Positions 18,195 through 27,314 of a DNA stretch of 64,000 bases are shown in pieces. The number at the start of each line of letters is the position of its first letter. Positions within the stretch are counted from its first letter, which is position 1. The notes below the pieces were generated by a model. The model was given only the letters and a program-made list of their open reading frames with translations. It made no database searches and was not told the origin of the DNA. The translations under genes and the position numbers were made by a program. Origin of the DNA: Pseudomonas typographi. Lineage in GTDB: Bacteria; Pseudomonadota; Gammaproteobacteria; Pseudomonadales; Pseudomonadaceae. The stretch covers positions 124,001 to 188,000 of the forward strand of contig NZ_JAAOCA010000009.1 of assembly GCF_014694385.1 (NCBI RefSeq), given 5' to 3'.

Positions 18195-19424
18195 ATGACC
18201 GATACCTTGATCAACGTCGACCTCAGCCAGCCGGCCACCGAAAACGAGCAGGTGCACAACCGCTGGCACCCGGACATTCCCATGGCCTGCTGGGTCAAGC
18301 CGGGTGATGACTTTATCCTCGAAACTTACGACTGGACCGCCGGGGCGATCAAGAACAACGACGACGCCAGCGACGTGCGCGATGTCGACCTGTCCACTGT
18401 GCACTACCTCTCAGGCCCGGTGGGCGTGCACGGTGCCGAGCCGGGTGACCTGCTGGTGGTCGACCTGCTCGACATCGGCACGCGCAGCGATTCGTTATGG
18501 GGCTTTAACGGGTTCTTTTCCAAGAACAACGGCGGGGGGTTTCTCACCGATCATTTCCCCTCGGCGCAAAAGGCGATCTGGGACTTCAACGGCCTGTTCA
18601 CCCGCTCGCGGCATATTCCCGGTGTGGAGTTTGCCGGGCTTATCCACCCCGGGCTGATCGGCTGCCTGCCAGATGCGCCGATGCTCGAGGCGTGGAACCG
18701 CCGCGAGCAGCAACTGATCGACAGCGACCCGGCACGGGTACCGCCGCTGGCCAACCCCCCGTTCGCTGCCACTGCCCACTTGGGCAAGCTTAAGGGCGAG
18801 GCCCGCGACCGCGCCGCGGCCACCGGGGCGCGCACCGTACCGCCGCGCGAACACGGCGGCAACTGCGATATCAAAGACCTTTCACGGGGCTCGAAGGTGT
18901 ACTTCCCGGTGTACGTCGCCGGCGCAGGGCTGTCGGTGGGCGACCTGCACTTCAGCCAGGGCGACGGCGAGATCACCTTTTGCGGTGCTATCGAAATGGC
19001 CGGCTGGGTGCACATGCGCGTGGCCTTGATCAAGGGCGGCATGGCCAAGTACGGCATCAAGAACCCGGTGTTCAAGCCCAGCCCGATCGTGCCGAACTAC
19101 AACAATTTCCTGATCTTCGAAGGCATCTCGGTCGATGAGCACGGCCAGCAACACTACCTTGACGTGAACGTGGCCTACCGCCAGGCCTGCCTGAATGCCA
19201 TTGAGTACCTGACCAAGTTCGGCTACAGCCGGGCCCAAGGCTATGCGCTGCTGGGTTCGGCGCCGGTGCAGGGGCACATCAGCGGCGTGGTCGACATCCC
19301 CAACGCCTGCGCCACGCTGTGGCTACCCACCGACATCTTCGCCTTCGACATCAACCCCAGCGCCAGCGGGCCCACCCGGCACCTGGATGGCAGCATCGAC
19401 CTGCCCATCGCCCCAGACCTGTAA
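18195..19424 (+). CDS. fmdA: Formamidase (FmdA/AmdA family)
   Basis: 409 residues, the usual length. It hydrolyses formamide (and more slowly acetamide and related amides) to the acid plus ammonia in the cytoplasm. The family is recognised by NRWHPDIPMACWVKPGDDF near residue 20, HYLSGPVGVHGAEPGDLL near 70, the HPGLIGCLPD region, and REHGGNCDIKDLSRGSKVY near 215. Being directly behind urtE it supplies the function for the imported amide. AGGAG precedes the start. Confidence 0.95.
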   Translation: MTDTLINVDLSQPATENEQVHNRWHPDIPMACWVKPGDDFILETYDWTAGAIKNNDDASDVRDVDLSTVHYLSGPVGVHGAEPGDLLVVDLLDIGTRSDSLWGFNGFFSKNNGGGFLTDHFPSAQKAIWDFNGLFTRSRHIPGVEFAGLIHPGLIGCLPDAPMLEAWNRREQQLIDSDPARVPPLANPPFAATAHLGKLKGEARDRAAATGARTVPPREHGGNCDIKDLSRGSKVYFPVYVAGAGLSVGDLHFSQGDGEITFCGAIEMAGWVHMRVALIKGGMAKYGIKNPVFKPSPIVPNYNNFLIFEGISVDEHGQQHYLDVNVAYRQACLNAIEYLTKFGYSRAQGYALLGSAPVQGHISGVVDIPNACATLWLPTDIFAFDINPSASGPTRHLDGSIDLPIAPDL

Positions 19425-19433
19425 GGAGCCACC

Positions 19434-19754
19434 ATGCCTATCTACGATTACCAATGCGCACACTGCGGGCCGTTCAGCGAACTGCGTGGCCTGGCCGACA
19501 GCGCCACGCCCTGCGCCTGCCCCGCCTGTGCCGCACCCAGCCCGCGGGTGATAGTGAGCGCACCGCGCCTGGCGTTACTGGCCGGCAACACCCGCCAGGC
19601 GCTGGACATCAACGAACGCAGCCGCCACGAACCTAAGCAAAGCCGCCACCATGGCAGTGGCTGTGGCTGTTGTGGGCCACGCAAGCCGGTGCCAGCGCAG
19701 GCGGGTGCATTGAAAGGTAACAGCGCGGGGCGGCCATGGATGATCAGCCATTGA
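19434..19754 (+). CDS. fmdB: FmdB-type zinc-ribbon protein
   Basis: 106 residues. It opens MPIYDYQCAHCGPFSELRGL, the FmdB/CxxC_CXXC_SSSS signature, with CxxC at 8-11 and a second pair CPAC near 31. A Cys/His-rich tail (HHGSGCGCCGPR) near residue 65 may add another metal site. In Methylophilus, fmdB lies beside formamidase and was proposed to regulate it, but its biochemical role is unknown. It starts nine bases after fmdA and ends the operon. Confidence 0.88.
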   Translation: MPIYDYQCAHCGPFSELRGLADSATPCACPACAAPSPRVIVSAPRLALLAGNTRQALDINERSRHEPKQSRHHGSGCGCCGPRKPVPAQAGALKGNSAGRPWMISH

Positions 19755-19838
19755 AGCAAGGGCGCGCCTGGCCAGGCTGGGGGCTGTAGCGACGCGGGAT
19801 CAGCGCGGCAGGGCCATAAAACATACCCCTAGGCCCCC

Positions 19839-21098
19839 CTAGGCCAACCCCCCTTGCTTGGCCGCCGCCAGGTACGTCCCCATCGGCGGGTTGCTGCTGA
19901 AGTAACCGTCGATGCCAGAGAAAATCGCCTGCGCCACCTTTTTGCGGTGGCGGTCGTCCATCAGCAGCGAGCAGTCGCGGCTGTTGGAGATAAAACCGGT
20001 CTCCACCAGGATCGAAGGGATATCCGGCGACTTCAGCACGGCAAAACCTGCCTGCTCCACGCGCTTGACCCCATGCACCCCCGACACCAGCCCAACGCTG
20101 TCGAGCACGTTGCCGCCCAGCGACAGGCTGCTGGAAATGGTCGCGTTCATCGACATGTCGAGGATCACATTGGCCAGCATCGGGTCTTTGTCGCTGAGGT
20201 TGAGCAATTGCTGCGCGCCGAGCAGGTCCGACGCGTTCTCTTGGTCGGCCATCCAGCGGGCGAGGGTAGAGGTGGCGCCGTGCTCGGACAGGGCGAACAC
20301 CGAGGCGCCCTTGGCCGTGCGGATGGGGGCGGCGTCGGCGTGCACCGAGACGAACATGTCGGCGTTGTATTTGCGCGCCACGTCCACGCGCTTGCGCAGC
20401 GGCACGAAAAAGTCGTCGTTGCGCACCAGCCGCGCCCTGTACCCCTTGGTTTGGTTGACCTTGCGCGCGAGCATCTGGGCAATGGCCAGGGCCACGTGTT
20501 TCTCTTTTTGCCCGCCGGGCCCGATGGCGCCCGGGTCTTTGCCGCCGTGGCCGGCGTCGATCACCACGACCACGTCTCTGTGGCCTTTGCCGGGGCTCGG
20601 TGGCGGGTCGGCCTTGGCCGGTTGGGCCTGCGCAAGCGGTGTTTGCTCCGGCGCGGCGGCCTTGGCACTGGCCAGGGCAGGCGCGCCGCTGTGCAGGTCG
20701 ATCACCAGGCGATCACCTTTGCCCGAACCCGGTGGTAAGGTGAAGGCGCTGCTTTTTACCGCTTGGTCGAATTCGAACACCAGGCGTGTGTCGCCATTGG
20801 CGCGCAGGCTGCTGCGCACGCGCTTGACCGGGCCCTGGCGCAGCACGGCTTCGTTCAAGGCGCTGGCCAGCCGGGTGCCGTGCAAGTCCAGAATCAAACG
20901 CGGCGGTGTATCGAGTTCGAAGGCTTGGTATTTCACCGGGCCGGATAGGTCCAGCACCAGACGCGAGGTGCCGTTCTGGCGCCAAGCACGAGCCGCCAGC
21001 ACCGTTTGCCCGGCGTGGGCGGCCAGTGACAATGGTAAGGTGAAACCTGCCAGTAGCAGGGTCAGTATCTGACGTCTGTGCATGGTAGGGGCCCGCAT
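19839..21098 (-). CDS. amiC: N-acetylmuramoyl-L-alanine amidase (AmiC type)
   Basis: 419 residues; the ATG at 21083 is an equally plausible start, and neither has a clear ribosome site. An export signal with adjacent arginines (HRRQILTLLLAGFTLPLSLA) may use Tat, as E. coli AmiC does. An AMIN domain (about 30-140) targets the septum. A Pro/Ala linker leads to the zinc amidase domain (about 185-405) with VVVIDAGHGGKDPGAIG, Glu in QKEKH, SVHADAA and the catalytic Glu in ILVETGFISN. It cleaves peptidoglycan stem peptides for daughter-cell separation. It stands alone, converging with fmdB. Confidence 0.9.
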   Translation of the reverse strand: MRAPTMHRRQILTLLLAGFTLPLSLAAHAGQTVLAARAWRQNGTSRLVLDLSGPVKYQAFELDTPPRLILDLHGTRLASALNEAVLRQGPVKRVRSSLRANGDTRLVFEFDQAVKSSAFTLPPGSGKGDRLVIDLHSGAPALASAKAAAPEQTPLAQAQPAKADPPPSPGKGHRDVVVVIDAGHGGKDPGAIGPGGQKEKHVALAIAQMLARKVNQTKGYRARLVRNDDFFVPLRKRVDVARKYNADMFVSVHADAAPIRTAKGASVFALSEHGATSTLARWMADQENASDLLGAQQLLNLSDKDPMLANVILDMSMNATISSSLSLGGNVLDSVGLVSGVHGVKRVEQAGFAVLKSPDIPSILVETGFISNSRDCSLLMDDRHRKKVAQAIFSGIDGYFSSNPPMGTYLAAAKQGGLA

Positions 21099-21154
21099 AG
21101 CGTGTTAATCAACATTCTTAGAGTTATAGAGTAACGGGCTGATTTTGGTGTGAA

Positions 21155-21184
21155 TTTACCGTTTCTTTACAGTTTCACGATAAT
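21155..21184 (+). promoter_or_regulatory. Possible sigma-70 promoter for the efflux pair
   Basis: TTTACC at 21155-21160 and GATAAT at 21179-21184 are separated by 18 bp, in an AT-rich stretch between two divergent genes. This would start transcription about 55 bp before the MFS gene. It is a visual match only. Confidence 0.4.
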
Positions 21185-21246
21185 AGAGAAAACTTTTGCT
21201 TCTAATCTGCTACTAAATTGCTTCATTCGGTAGGCTCCCACGCGCG

Positions 21247-22893
21247 ATGGACCATTACACCCCACATGCTTGGCAACCCCACGAGCGGCCCTCGCTGCCG
21301 GGTTCGCCGTCCACGCCGCTGCATTCGACACCCAAGCGGGTGGCTTACTTGTTGGTGGGCCTGTTGGTGGGCATTACCGGTGGCCTGGGCAATGCGCTGG
21401 TGGCCGCCAACCTCGTTTATTTGCAAGGGGCACTGGGTGCGACCACGGCGGAAATGGCATGGCTGCCGGCGGCCTATGTAATGACCAACGTCAGCATGAA
21501 CCTGCTGCTGGTCAAGTTCCGCCAGCAGTTCGGCCTGCGGGCATTCACCGAGGTGTTCTTGGCGTTGTATGCGGTGGTGACCTTCGCCCACTTGTTCGTC
21601 AACGACCTGAACTCGGCCATTGCCGTGCGCGCGGCCCATGGCATGGTCGGCGCGGCGCTGAGTTCGCTGGGCCTTTATTACATGATCCAGGCGTTTCCGG
21701 CGAAGTGGCGACTCAAGGCGCTGGTGTTGGGCCTGGGCACGGCGCAGTTGGCCCTGCCGCTGGCGCGGCTGTTTTCCGAAGACCTGCTGCAAGTGGCCGA
21801 ATGGCGCGGGCTTTACTTGTTCGAACTGGGCTTGTGTTTAACGGCGTTGGCCAGCGTGCTGTGGCTGAAACTGCCGCCCGGCGATCGCTTTCGCACGTTC
21901 GAGCCGCTGGATTTTTTGACGTTTGCCTTGCTCGCGCCGGGTATTGGGCTGCTGGTGGCGGTGCTGTCGCTCGGGCGCATCGACTGGTGGCTGGAGGCGC
22001 CGTGGATCGGTTATGCCTTGGTGGGCGCTACGGTGTTGATCTTGAGCGGGCTGGGTATCGAACACAACCGCAACAACCCGCTACTGATGACCCGTTGGCT
22101 GGGCAGCGGGCCTATCCTGCGCCTGGGCCTGGCGGTGATATTGATCCGCATGGTCACCTCCGAGCAATCCACCGGCGCGGTGGGGTTCATGCAATACCTG
22201 AATTTGGGCAGCCAGCAGTTGTTCGCGCTTTACCTGGTGATGCTGGTGGGCAGCGTGGCGGGGCTGGCCACCAGCGCCCTGACCATACACCCCGAGCACT
22301 TGTTCATGCCGCTGTTAATGTCCCTGGGGTTGATGGGAACCGGCGCGGTGATGGACACGTTTTCCAGCAACATTACCCGCCCTGAGCAGATGTACCTGTC
22401 GCAGTTTTTGCTGGCGTTTGGTTCCACGTTCTTTCTCGGCCCCACCATGGTGCTGGGCACCCGCAATGTGATCGCCAACCCGCGCAACCTGGTGAGTTTT
22501 TCGGTAATGTTCGGCATCGCGCAAAACCTCGGCAGCTTGATCGGTTCGGCGGTGCTCGGCACGTGGCAGATCGTGCGGGAGAAATACCATTCCAGCCTGA
22601 TCACCGACCACCTGCCGTTTTATGACCCACTGGTGGCGGCGCGGGTGCAAAGCGGCGCCTCCAGCTACAGCGGGGTGTTGCCCGGCAGCGCCGAACGCAA
22701 CGCCCAGGGCCTGCGTGCCCTGGCGACCGCAGCCACCCGCGAAGCCAACGTGATGGCCTACAACGACACCTTCATGTTGATAGCCATCATCGCCGTGCTC
22801 ACCCTGATCTGGATCTCGGTGCGTGTGCTGTGGCTCAGAAGTACCACCCGCGCCGTGCCTACGGCCCCTGCCTCCGGTTCCACTGCCCCATGA
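21247..22893 (+). CDS. MFS efflux transporter, DHA2/EmrB type
   Basis: 548 residues with about 14 hydrophobic segments, as expected for the EmrB-like (DHA2) drug/proton antiporters. After a ~30-residue Pro-rich cytoplasmic leader come VAYLLVGLLVGITGGLGNAL and the region AAHGMVGAALSSLGLYY. A periplasmic stretch (about 460-505) precedes the last helix. Its stop overlaps the ATG of an HlyD-family partner, so the two form a tripartite-pump pair. No outer-membrane factor gene follows, so TolC/OprM-type help must come from elsewhere. Substrate unknown. Confidence 0.85.
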   Translation: MDHYTPHAWQPHERPSLPGSPSTPLHSTPKRVAYLLVGLLVGITGGLGNALVAANLVYLQGALGATTAEMAWLPAAYVMTNVSMNLLLVKFRQQFGLRAFTEVFLALYAVVTFAHLFVNDLNSAIAVRAAHGMVGAALSSLGLYYMIQAFPAKWRLKALVLGLGTAQLALPLARLFSEDLLQVAEWRGLYLFELGLCLTALASVLWLKLPPGDRFRTFEPLDFLTFALLAPGIGLLVAVLSLGRIDWWLEAPWIGYALVGATVLILSGLGIEHNRNNPLLMTRWLGSGPILRLGLAVILIRMVTSEQSTGAVGFMQYLNLGSQQLFALYLVMLVGSVAGLATSALTIHPEHLFMPLLMSLGLMGTGAVMDTFSSNITRPEQMYLSQFLLAFGSTFFLGPTMVLGTRNVIANPRNLVSFSVMFGIAQNLGSLIGSAVLGTWQIVREKYHSSLITDHLPFYDPLVAARVQSGASSYSGVLPGSAERNAQGLRALATAATREANVMAYNDTFMLIAIIAVLTLIWISVRVLWLRSTTRAVPTAPASGSTAP

Positions 22894-24059
22894 CCGACCA
22901 GCCCCAAAGCACTACCACCACTGCCATTGCGGCCACACCCGAGGGCCAGACCCCGCCGCCGCAGATGGCGGCCACCGAGCCACGCTCGCGGCGCGCACGG
23001 ATTCTTTCAGCGTTGCTATTCGGCTCGCTGGCGCTGATAGGCGTGTTGGTGGTGCTCTATGCCTGGCAACTGCCGCCGTTTTCCAGCCCCATCGAAAGCA
23101 CTGAAAACGCATTAGTGCAAGGCCAGGTCACGGTGATCAGCCCACAGCTCTCCGGATACGTGTTCGAGGTGCCCGTGCAAGACTTTGAATTCGTGAAGGC
23201 TGGCGATCTGCTGGTGCGGCTGGACGATCGCATTTACCAGCAGCGGTTGGCCCAGGCGTTGGCGCAGCTCGAAACCCAAAAGGCGGCACTGGCCAACAAT
23301 GCGCAGCAGCAACGCAGCGCCCAGGCCACCATTGCCCAGCGCCAGGCGGCGATTGGCGACAGCAAGGCCCAGGCGCAAAAAGCCGCCGCAGACCTGCGCC
23401 GCAACCAAGCACTGATCAGCGACGGCTCGATTTCACAGAGCGACCTGGACGTGGCCCGCGCCGCCAATGCGCAGGCGATAGCGGCGGTAGCCGAGGCCGA
23501 GGCCGAGTTGGACATTGCGCGGCAAGACCTACGTACCGTGGTGGTCAATCGCGACTCGCTCATCGCCTCGGTGAACGATGCCGAGGCCGCGGTGCAACTG
23601 GCGCGCATCGACCTTTCCAATACCCGCATCACCGCGCCGCGGGACGGCCAGTTGGGGCAGATCGGCGTGAAGCTTGGCGCCTGGGTCAACTCCGGAGCTC
23701 AGTTGATGGGGCTGGTGCCCAGCACCCTATGGGTGATCGCCAACATGAAGGAAACCCAGATGGCCAAGGTACGTATAGGCCAGCCAGTGCGCTTCACGGT
23801 AGACGCCCTCGACCACGCCCGGCTTACCGGGCACGTACAGCGCATTTCGCCGGCCACCGGCTCTGAGTTTGCGTTGCTGCAGTCGGACAACGCCACCGGC
23901 AATTTCGTCAAGATCGCCCAGCGCATTCCGGTACGCATCAGCATCGACCCCGACCAGCCGCAAGCCCAGCGGCTGCGGCCAGGGATGAGCGTGGTGGTCA
24001 GCATCGATACCGCCTATGTGGTGGAGGAGCAACGCGGGGAGCCGCAAGCGGTGGAATAG
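22890..24059 (+). CDS. EmrA/HlyD-family membrane fusion protein
   Basis: 389 residues from the ATG at 22890, which shares ATGA with the MFS stop. It has a disordered, Thr/Pro-rich cytoplasmic start, one membrane anchor (about 37-58), and a biotinyl-lipoyl half-motif (GQVTVISPQLSGYVFEV). A long Ala/Gln-rich coiled-coil hairpin follows (about 115-235), then the second lipoyl half (ITAPRDGQLGQIGVKLG) and the beta-barrel domain. It links the inner-membrane pump to an outer-membrane channel. Confidence 0.9.
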   Translation: MTDQPQSTTTTAIAATPEGQTPPPQMAATEPRSRRARILSALLFGSLALIGVLVVLYAWQLPPFSSPIESTENALVQGQVTVISPQLSGYVFEVPVQDFEFVKAGDLLVRLDDRIYQQRLAQALAQLETQKAALANNAQQQRSAQATIAQRQAAIGDSKAQAQKAAADLRRNQALISDGSISQSDLDVARAANAQAIAAVAEAEAELDIARQDLRTVVVNRDSLIASVNDAEAAVQLARIDLSNTRITAPRDGQLGQIGVKLGAWVNSGAQLMGLVPSTLWVIANMKETQMAKVRIGQPVRFTVDALDHARLTGHVQRISPATGSEFALLQSDNATGNFVKIAQRIPVRISIDPDQPQAQRLRPGMSVVVSIDTAYVVEEQRGEPQAVE

Positions 24060-24111
24060 GCAATGCGCCCCGACGGTAACGAGGTGCCGCTAAACGTGTG
24101 TAGCCAGATCA

Positions 24112-24888
24112 CTAGCCATGGGGCTGCTTCACGAACCCATACGCCTGTGTTTGATAAGGGAACGCTACGGTTTCGCGCCCGCGAAGCGCCGGGTGTGTGG
24201 CGACCAGCTCACGCAGTTGCGCGGCCACGGCGTTTTTCTCAGCCTGTGGCAACGCCGCAATGAAGCTCACCGACAGGCAACGGCCGAGGATGACGTCTTC
24301 GGGGCTGCCTTCATGGGTATGTTCGAACGTGGCCACGCGGGGCTCGCTAAAGTAGTGGCCGTCGAACGCCTGGCGCCATAGGCCGGTGTGAAAACGCGGG
24401 GCATCGCCCTCGTAAGGGGTGAGTATCGCCGTGATTGCCGCGACCCAATCCACCGACTCATCGCGCACGTTCCACACCAGCCCCAGGCGCCCACCGGGGG
24501 CCAGTACACGGTGGATTTCGGCCAGGGCTGCGGCGGTAGCGAACCAATGAAACGCCTGGGCACAGGTGACGACCTGCACCGTTTGGTCACCCAGCGGTAT
24601 CCCTTGGGCGGTGCCATCCAGCACCGGTACCTTGGGCAGGCCCAGGGAGAGTTCATCGCGCATGGCCGCCACCGGTTCCACGGCGGTCACGTTGGCCTGC
24701 AGCCCGGCGAGCAGGCGGGTGAACTTGCCGGTGCCGGCGCCCAGGTCGAGCACCGGCAGTGCCGGTACGATCCCGAGGGTGCCGCGCAGCCAACCCTCCA
24801 GGGCGGCCGGATAGTCGGGGCGGCCACTGGTATAGGTACTGGCTTCGGCGGAAAACCCGCGTTGGGCGGCATCGTGAACGGGGGGCAT
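24112..24888 (-). CDS. Class I SAM-dependent methyltransferase
   Basis: 258 residues. The SAM-binding motif I is VLDLGAGTGKFTRLL (about 45-60), followed by an acidic residue in TAVEPVAAMRDEL and the post-motif ALAEIHRVLAPGGRLGLVW (about 120). The closest type is the UbiE/TrmR-like Methyltransf_11 group (FSAEASTYTSGRPDYP start), often acting on small molecules. Substrate cannot be told. It converges with the efflux pair and probably forms a single-gene unit. Confidence 0.85.
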   Translation of the reverse strand: MPPVHDAAQRGFSAEASTYTSGRPDYPAALEGWLRGTLGIVPALPVLDLGAGTGKFTRLLAGLQANVTAVEPVAAMRDELSLGLPKVPVLDGTAQGIPLGDQTVQVVTCAQAFHWFATAAALAEIHRVLAPGGRLGLVWNVRDESVDWVAAITAILTPYEGDAPRFHTGLWRQAFDGHYFSEPRVATFEHTHEGSPEDVILGRCLSVSFIAALPQAEKNAVAAQLRELVATHPALRGRETVAFPYQTQAYGFVKQPHG

Positions 24889-24955
24889 GGGGTGGCATTC
24901 CTCTGGGGCAGTTACCCGCTTCGGCGACCTCGGTCGCAGGAAGGGCTGGGGCGGT

Positions 24956-25060
24956 TCAATGCATCATCTTGACGCCGATCAGCGCCAGCATCAATGCAAG
25001 GGGGGGCCGTGCGCAGCAAGGCCTGCGGCACCCGGCCGGCCAGGTGGTTGCCGGGTGGAG
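24956..25060 (-). pseudogene. Remnant of a TauE/SafE-type permease C-terminus
   Basis: On the minus strand the last 14 codons read LALMLALIGVKMMH-stop. Before a 7-G run (25000-25006), the other frame reads GRVPQALLRTA. Joined across a one-base shift they give LAGRVPQALLRTA-LALMLALIGVKMMH, which resembles the final segment and last helix of TauE/SafE (COG0730) permeases. Nothing upstream continues the homology, because at 25061 the sequence changes to TGTTTCAGAC, a repeat end found elsewhere in the window. Assignment is from pattern memory only. Confidence 0.4.
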
Positions 25061-25179
25061 TGTTTCAGACGTTCACACAAAAGGCTGCAGGCAATGGCTG
25101 AAGCACCACGCTGGGTTGCGGCCGGCTGAACTCCAGGCAGCCCGCCTTGGTCTGTTGCTGACACCTTGGAGGCCTTGTG

Positions 25180-25866
25180 ATGAAACCCTATGTGATTTGC
25201 CACATGATGTCGTCGCTCGACGGCCATGCCCTTACCGACGGCTGGGAACGCCCATTCAAGCAGCAGGCCGGCGAACTCTACGAGCGCCTGGCCGAGGGCT
25301 TCGACTTCGACGCATGGATTTGTGGGCGGGTGACCATGCAGGAAATCGCCCACGATGAAGGCTACCCACAAGGGCTGGCCACGGCGCCGATCCCTCGAAA
25401 AAACCACTGGGCGGTGCGCGATGCCAAGCCTTACGCGGTGAGCATCGACCCCCATGGCAAGGTCGGTTGGAAGCAAAACACCGCCCTGGGCGCGGCTATC
25501 GTCGAAGTGCTCAGCGAGCAGGTGAGCGACGACTACCTGGCGCACCTGCAACAACTGGGTATTTCTTATTTGTTCGCTGGGCAGCGCGAACTTGACCTTG
25601 CCCAGGTGCTGGAAACCTTGCACAGCGAGTTGGGGGTGCAGCGGGCGGTGGTCGAAGGCGGCCCCCGGGTAAGCGGCGCGTTCGTACAGGCCGGCTTGGT
25701 TGACGAACTCAGTGTACTGGTGCTGCCGTTGGTGGATGGCCGCGGGGAACACCCGGCGTCCTTCGAAATACCCGCCGAACGTTGGCAGGCCCCGGCTTAC
25801 CTGAAGTTGGCCAGCGCCGAGGTGCAACAGGGCGGGGCGGTGTGGTTGCGCTATACGCCGCGATAA
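25180..25866 (+). CDS. RibD C-terminal/dihydrofolate-reductase-like protein
   Basis: 228 residues from the ATG at 25180, with GGAGG seven bases before; a GTG just upstream is in frame. The start (KPYVICHMMSSLDGHAL) and the C-terminal GGPRVSGAFVQAGLVDELSVLVLPLV are the hallmarks of the RibD_C fold, an NADPH-dependent reductase family. RibD itself has a deaminase domain and sits with rib genes, so this is a stand-alone paralogue of unknown substrate. Confidence 0.85.
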   Translation: MKPYVICHMMSSLDGHALTDGWERPFKQQAGELYERLAEGFDFDAWICGRVTMQEIAHDEGYPQGLATAPIPRKNHWAVRDAKPYAVSIDPHGKVGWKQNTALGAAIVEVLSEQVSDDYLAHLQQLGISYLFAGQRELDLAQVLETLHSELGVQRAVVEGGPRVSGAFVQAGLVDELSVLVLPLVDGRGEHPASFEIPAERWQAPAYLKLASAEVQQGGAVWLRYTPR

Positions 25867-26070
25867 CCAGTGCCCAGCGCCTGGAAAACGTGCTGCTCCA
25901 TTGTGGGGTGGCGCGGCCAGTGCGTAAAATGCCCCTTTCGATGCCGTACCCCCTTTCCCATACCCATAATAAATCCGCTGCTTTCACGATAGGCCAGGCT
26001 TCTGGCAGGTCATGCGCGTGCGCCGATGGGTGGGTCGGTCTTTTCATACCTTTTTCAGGATGAGCGACCC

Positions 26071-27264
26071 GTGGATGCTACCGCCCCGCAACCCGCTACT
26101 GGCAGTTGGTTGTGCGTTATCGCACTGGCCTTGGCGGCCTTCATTTTCAATACCACCGAATTCGTACCGGTCGGCTTGCTCAGCGGCATCGCCCTGAGTT
26201 TCGACATGACCGTGGCCCAGGTGGGGCTGATGTTGACCGTGTACGCCTGGGTCGTCACCCTCATGTCGCTGCCGCTGATGTTGATCACCCGTAACATCGA
26301 GCGGCGCAAGTTGCTGCTCGGGGTGTTCGTGCTGTTCATTGCCGGGCATGGGTTGGCCAGCGTGGCCTGGAACTTCCCCGTGCTGCTGCTCAGCCGGTTG
26401 TGCATCGCGCTCAGCCATGCGGTGTTCTGGTCGATTACCGCTTCGCTGGCGGTGCGGGTCGCACCGCCAGGGCGGGCGGTCCAGGCGCTGGGCCTGCTGG
26501 CCACCGGCACGTCGTTGGCCATGGTGCTGGGCATCCCGTTGGGGCGAGTCGTCGGGCAATGGTTGGGCTGGCGGATCACCTTCCTCGGCATCGGGTTCGT
26601 CGCCGCGGCCGTGGTGGTGTGGCTGTACCGTTCGCTGCCGTTGCTGCCCAGCCAGAATTCCGGTTCGCTGCGCAGCTTGCCGATGTTGCTCAAGCGCCCG
26701 CCCTTGGTGGTCAGCTATGTATTGACGGCCCTGGTGGTCACTGGGCAATTCACCGCCTACAGCTATATCGAACCGTTCGTGGCGGGTGTGGCCCACATGA
26801 GCGAGCAGGTCACCACCTTGTTATTGCTGGTTTTCGGTGGGGCGGGCTTGTTGGGCTCGCTGATTTTCAGCCGCCTGAACGACCGTTACCCGCGCGGCTT
26901 GATGATCGCGGCGATTGCCACCTTGGGCCTGTGCCTGGCCTTGTTGCTGCCGTTTGCCGCCCATGCCTGGGCGTTGGGCACGTTATGCGTGTTCTGGGGC
27001 ATCTCGATCATGGTCTTCAGCCTGGTGATGCAGGCGCGGGTGCTGGCGCTGGCCGCTGATGCCACGGATGTGGCCATGTCGCTGCACTCGGGTATCTACA
27101 ACATAGGTATTGGTGGGGGCGCCTTGTTGGGCAGTGTGGTTATCAGCCAATTGAGCGTGTCCGGGATCGGTGTGGTCGGTGCGTTGCTGGCATTCGCCGC
27201 ATTAGGTTTGTGCGTGGGGGTGACCTTGCGCTTTGGCCATGGGGTGTACCTGCCGGCGAAGTAA
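26071..27264 (+). CDS. MFS sugar efflux transporter (SotB-like)
   Basis: 397 residues from a GTG at 26071; an ATG at 26026 is in frame but would add 15 unrelated residues. About 12 hydrophobic segments. Sequences shared with E. coli SotB include [43 protein letters not shown] and [21 protein letters not shown]. SotB exports arabinose, IPTG and related sugars by proton antiport, so a sugar-exporting role is a family-based inference. It converges with a GlxA-type regulator. Confidence 0.88.
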   Translation: MDATAPQPATGSWLCVIALALAAFIFNTTEFVPVGLLSGIALSFDMTVAQVGLMLTVYAWVVTLMSLPLMLITRNIERRKLLLGVFVLFIAGHGLASVAWNFPVLLLSRLCIALSHAVFWSITASLAVRVAPPGRAVQALGLLATGTSLAMVLGIPLGRVVGQWLGWRITFLGIGFVAAAVVVWLYRSLPLLPSQNSGSLRSLPMLLKRPPLVVSYVLTALVVTGQFTAYSYIEPFVAGVAHMSEQVTTLLLLVFGGAGLLGSLIFSRLNDRYPRGLMIAAIATLGLCLALLLPFAAHAWALGTLCVFWGISIMVFSLVMQARVLALAADATDVAMSLHSGIYNIGIGGGALLGSVVISQLSVSGIGVVGALLAFAALGLCVGVTLRFGHGVYLPAK

Positions 27265-27314
27265 TCCCATAGGCGCGAGGCTTTACGCGCCATGGCTTAA
27301 CGCCCTGGCGCCGT

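Noticed and set aside
19766..19838. Terminator between fmdB and amiC
   Set aside because: Palindromes such as GCCTGGCCAGGC and CCTAGG repeats are present, but there is no stem followed by a U-tract in either direction.
25145..25165. Right end of a third repeat copy (GGTCTGTTGCTGACACC)
   Set aside because: Similarity to TCTGAAACACC is weak and the interior does not align with the two clear copies; only the left end at 25061 was kept.
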